In this document: piece by piece, positions 60,784 to 64,000 of the stretch
Position numbering within the stretch: position 1 is the stretch's first letter
Layout of the letters: every line of letters starts with the position of its first letter
Source of the DNA: Distichodus sexfasciatus
Lineage: Eukaryota; Chordata; Actinopteri; Characiformes; Distichodontidae
DNA: 64,000 bases
Assembly (NCBI GenBank): GCA_032718565.1
Contig: JAVGVS010000011.1
Coordinates: forward strand, 124,001 to 188,000
Direction of reading: 5' to 3'
Notes under the pieces: model-generated
The model's database searches: none
What the model saw: the letters and a program-made list of their open reading frames with translations, nothing else
What the model was told of the DNA's origin: nothing
Translations under genes and position numbers: made by a program

Positions 60784-63700
60784 CTAGATGAGAAAACAAA
60801 TACACAAAAATGGTGTTTTACTTCTTTTTTTTGTGTATCTAAGACTTCTTTATGACAAATGGTAGATATTTGTACATCAAATATGAACACAATTTCAATG
60901 ACATGAGTATAAACACACATAGAAAAAATAATAATAGGGTGGCACAGTGGTCTTTCTGTGTGTAGTTTGTGTGCTCCCCCCATGTTGGCGTGGGTTTTCT
61001 CCAGAGGCTCCTGTTTCCTCCCACAACCCAAAAGCATGCACTTTAGGTTGACCGGTTAATCTAAATGGCCCCCTTTAGGAGTGAATGACCTGAGGTGTGT
61101 GTGTGTCCTGAGGTGTGTTTGCAGGACAGGCTCCGGTCCCAGCGACCCTGATTGCGATTAAACTCTTCAGATAATGAATAAATGAATGAAAACCATAATG
61201 AAAAACAGTAAGTGCTGAATGATCCAGAACATTAGTAGAACTATTAAAAAGCAGGGCTTTATTTTCACACGCAAGGAAGCAGAACCCCATCAAAGTTTTG
61301 TGTTACAAGTTCACAATAGTCTGTCTCTAGACATTTTTGCCAGTAATAAGAACACTACTATGGAAACTCTATACCCCGTGGAGGCTTCTCAGTGGGGGAC
61401 GGGTATCACAGTGATGCCAATCCAGTTCATTCACATGTGCAAGTTCAGCTGGGCTCTGCTCATCTTCCAGGATGCTGAGCTTAGCATTCATGCATCTAAT
61501 ACGACTTCTTTCCACTCGCAATGCAACAGAAAAATTGAGACGGGGGAAAAATGCTGCTTTTTTGATAACTATTAGTTTTCCTTTTTGGAAGTGGCCTTAT
61601 ACAGAACTCCAGCCTCAGCACACATCATAAAGTGATGTGAAAACCAGCCAGCATATGCTTTTTAGATGTTTAAAGAACACGTTTCGTGTGATTTACATTT
61701 CATCAAGATATGTTATATGAATTCAGTGGACAATGATTAATGTCTGCTGATATCACAAAGTCTGCACACTCTTCCGCACCAAAAGGAACCATTTTATTTT
61801 TCCCAAAATGATGTCTGCACAAGACTGTGAACATGAACACATTCATATTCATATTCAGAGTTGTTATTATGCAGAGACATTCTATGGCTTAATACTATGA
61901 AGAGCAATAAGGTTAGTGCAGGTGGAAACACTTCTTTATCCATTTGGACTCCATCTGGATATAGAATAAAATTATGTGATTACAAATAATGCATTTTTCT
62001 ATAATAATGTTTTACTCCCTAATATTATAGAATGGAAATAAATATTTTCTGATTAATGGAAAATGAAGAAATACTGAAGTTTTGGCAGTTTTTGAGCATT
62101 TGGACTTGAGTTTGAGTTTTTGAGATTTTGGCCTATAACTCGTTTGTGACTCATTTCTGGGAGAGAAGTACATTTTTGCCATGAGGGCGGCACAATAGCG
62201 CGGTGGAAGCGCGTCGGGAATAAATAAATATCAAGTGAACAGCTGTACTGTGAGTAGAACGCTGGTTGTTGTTATTTATCAGCTAGAATATAAATTCTGT
62301 CTGTAATAAAGAGAAGATTTGACTGAACTGGAAAGTTTTAGTGAATGTTGGGCTTTCCTGTGAGAGTCGTGCGCGCTAACAAACGCAGCACGTGTGTTTA
62401 CATCACGAAGAATATCATTTATGCGTCATGATTCCTCGCGCTTGAAGAAAATGAGAAAATGGTTAAGAAGAATCGATAATGTTGGCGGTGTACAGTTCCG
62501 ATGGAATTGATCAACTGTTTTGGATTCCCACCGCTATATGAGACAATATTTTATGCTAATTTAACATAGTTCCTTCTATTCAAATCAAATTACAAACAGC
62601 AATTAAAATATTTTTTGACATTTTTGTTCCTGAGCTATGCCTCACTGTAACCGGTGTTATCATGAAATTTTAGATTGATAATCTGGGGTTTCTGATCACT
62701 GAATCGATGTATCAGTGTAGATCAATGAATCGTTACACCCCTACATTCTATAAAAATTCCCTTCAACTTTAAGACTGTGTTGTAATGTGCAGGTCTGTGC
62801 TGGCAGCTGCCGCTCTGGTCATTGAGTGATCAGTGGCTCTGCTTCCCATGGGAGTGAATGAAGATGAAAGTAACTCCAAGTCATCAGTTTCTTCACAATG
62901 CAGATGGTGAATAATGCATGAAGCCTGCTCCTCTCAGCCCGCACTCAGACTGGAACACATCATCAGGCTGCGCTGCTGAATACAGTCCTCAAATCATCAC
63001 GGCAACAATCGCTTTTTTCATGCTACTTTTAACACAGCAAATCTGTACGGCGCAGGACTGTACAGTCTTACAACAACGCAACACTATGGACAGACATGGG
63101 GGTGTGTTTCAGTCGGGCAACGTTACCTCATGACGCACAAATTAAGTAAAATAAACGTAGTCTGGACATATTCACTCTGGGATCTGACGGGCTGTGCTGC
63201 TCACTTTTACTAGTGACCTGGGACTAGGGGCGTTGACAGAACTCTACCTGTGCTACCAGTTGGCCTTTAAGAAAAGTCATTAACTCCCAGGAAGTTTGCT
63301 GAACAAAACGCCGATCCTGCACTACGACTCTAACTTCCTCCAATATGTGTCAGTGGGAACCCACGACAGTTATGATAGGTTAAAAAGAATACAAATGAAC
63401 ATAAGATTTTTTTATCCCAATGGTAACAATGACAATAAAGTTGTTTTACTCGTACTCACCAGGTCGTGCAGACTGAACTAACCTCACACTAGATCTGGAC
63501 AATTAAACGCAAAATAATCAAAACATTCTGAAACTCCAATTGATGTAATTTTATTTTGATTATTTATAATTACATTTAATTTTTTTTATTCTTTTAATAC
63601 TTTCTCCATAGCACGTTCATAAAAGTGTCACGTTTCTCCATTCCACCCAGTATCTGACTACATTTTGACATATACAAGTTTTTTTTTCAAATACTCCTAT

Positions 63701-64000
63701 TAAAGTGTTAAACAGTTAGTCTCTGATAGAGCAGGAACACTTAGAAAGCCGTGCTGCTCTAACCACATTACTTATGAAATATGCAGAGTTGACAGCTGCA
63801 ATGCAGCCCAAAATGCGTCTATCCTGCCCATGTGAGGGGATCTCAGCAGAAAGAGGGAAACTCCGTTTCAGCAGAGAATGAGAGCAATTCAGACTCAAGC
63901 CATGTTATTGCTGATTGCCGTTTTTAACACATGGTAAAGATACACAGTACCTCAGCAGCATTTACAGGGTCATCACAGAGTCATCAAATATAGTTACTCA
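60784..64000 (-). other. shootin intron (upstream of first visible exon)
   Basis: No N-terminal shootin exon is found here. It holds a forward retroelement copy (60935-61190), a shred of its head near 62185, and an old repeat that ends near 62742 with AATGAATCGTTACACCCCTA. The frames in 61219-61575 and 62918-63133 have no recognisable content. Confidence 0.6.
60935..61190 (+). mobile_element. retroelement copy, same family as 24885-25185
   Basis: GGGTGGCACAGTGG start, TCCTCCCACAACCCAAAAGC middle, ACAGGCTCCGGTCCCAGCGA and GATTGCGATTAAACTCTTCA end with an (AATG)n tail. Fuller length than the other copies but with an internal loss. Confidence 0.75.

Noticed and set aside
63440..63490. Donor-like CTG|GTGAGT on the reverse strand, possible upstream shootin exon
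   Set aside because: The sequence before it has stops in all frames and no shootin wording.

Overview
The window looks like nuclear DNA from a ray-finned (teleost) fish. It is AT-rich, with intron-containing vertebrate genes and several fish-type repeats: non-autonomous hAT elements with 8-bp target duplications, tRNA-derived SINEs, L2-like LINE tails, Tc1/mariner remnants and long CA/TG microsatellites. The species is not identified. No viral, bacterial or toxin genes were seen.

Layout. (1) Positions 1-3843, + strand: the last six coding exons of slc25a48, a mitochondrial carrier; its first exon lies left of the window. (2) Positions 3844-13300: intergenic DNA with hAT elements (5914-6526 and 7590-8391), SINE pieces and Tc1 debris. 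(3) Positions about 13350-31498, + strand: cplx2, a small presynaptic SNARE regulator of 134 residues. It has a GC/purine-rich candidate promoter and leader, a second leader exon carrying the start codon at 24103, and two more coding exons at 30132 and 31301. Its introns make up most of the locus and hold many transposons plus two stretches that look like regulatory DNA. (4) Positions 31499-42812: the cplx2 3' UTR, then an AT-rich intergenic stretch with three small transposons and a SINE. (5) Positions 43247-46006, - strand: thoc3, a complete six-exon WD40 gene of the TREX mRNA-export complex, 322 residues. (6) Positions 46007-50071: intergenic, with a decayed LINE fragment and a Tc1 fragment. 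(7) Positions 50072-60783, - strand: a shootin-family coiled-coil gene; its 5' exons lie right of the window.

The four genes do not form a pathway. From family knowledge cplx2 and shootin are neuronal (synaptic release; axon outgrowth through actin clutch coupling), thoc3 is a housekeeping nuclear gene, and slc25a48 is metabolic. The cplx2-thoc3 neighbourhood matches the human arrangement on 5q35, which supports both names. A shootin gene next to thoc3 is not the human SHTN1 setting (chromosome 10), so this may be a paralogue.

The observations most worth a second look are in the shootin gene, where the 3' half only reads through with two non-obvious 3' splice sites (one possibly toggling between a short and a long C-terminus); in the cplx2 leader (short upstream ORF in strong context, extreme purine/pyrimidine tracts, an inverted LINE pair close to the start-codon exon); and in two CTCF-like motifs at the two ends of thoc3. 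I found no convincing sign of a wholly new biological system.
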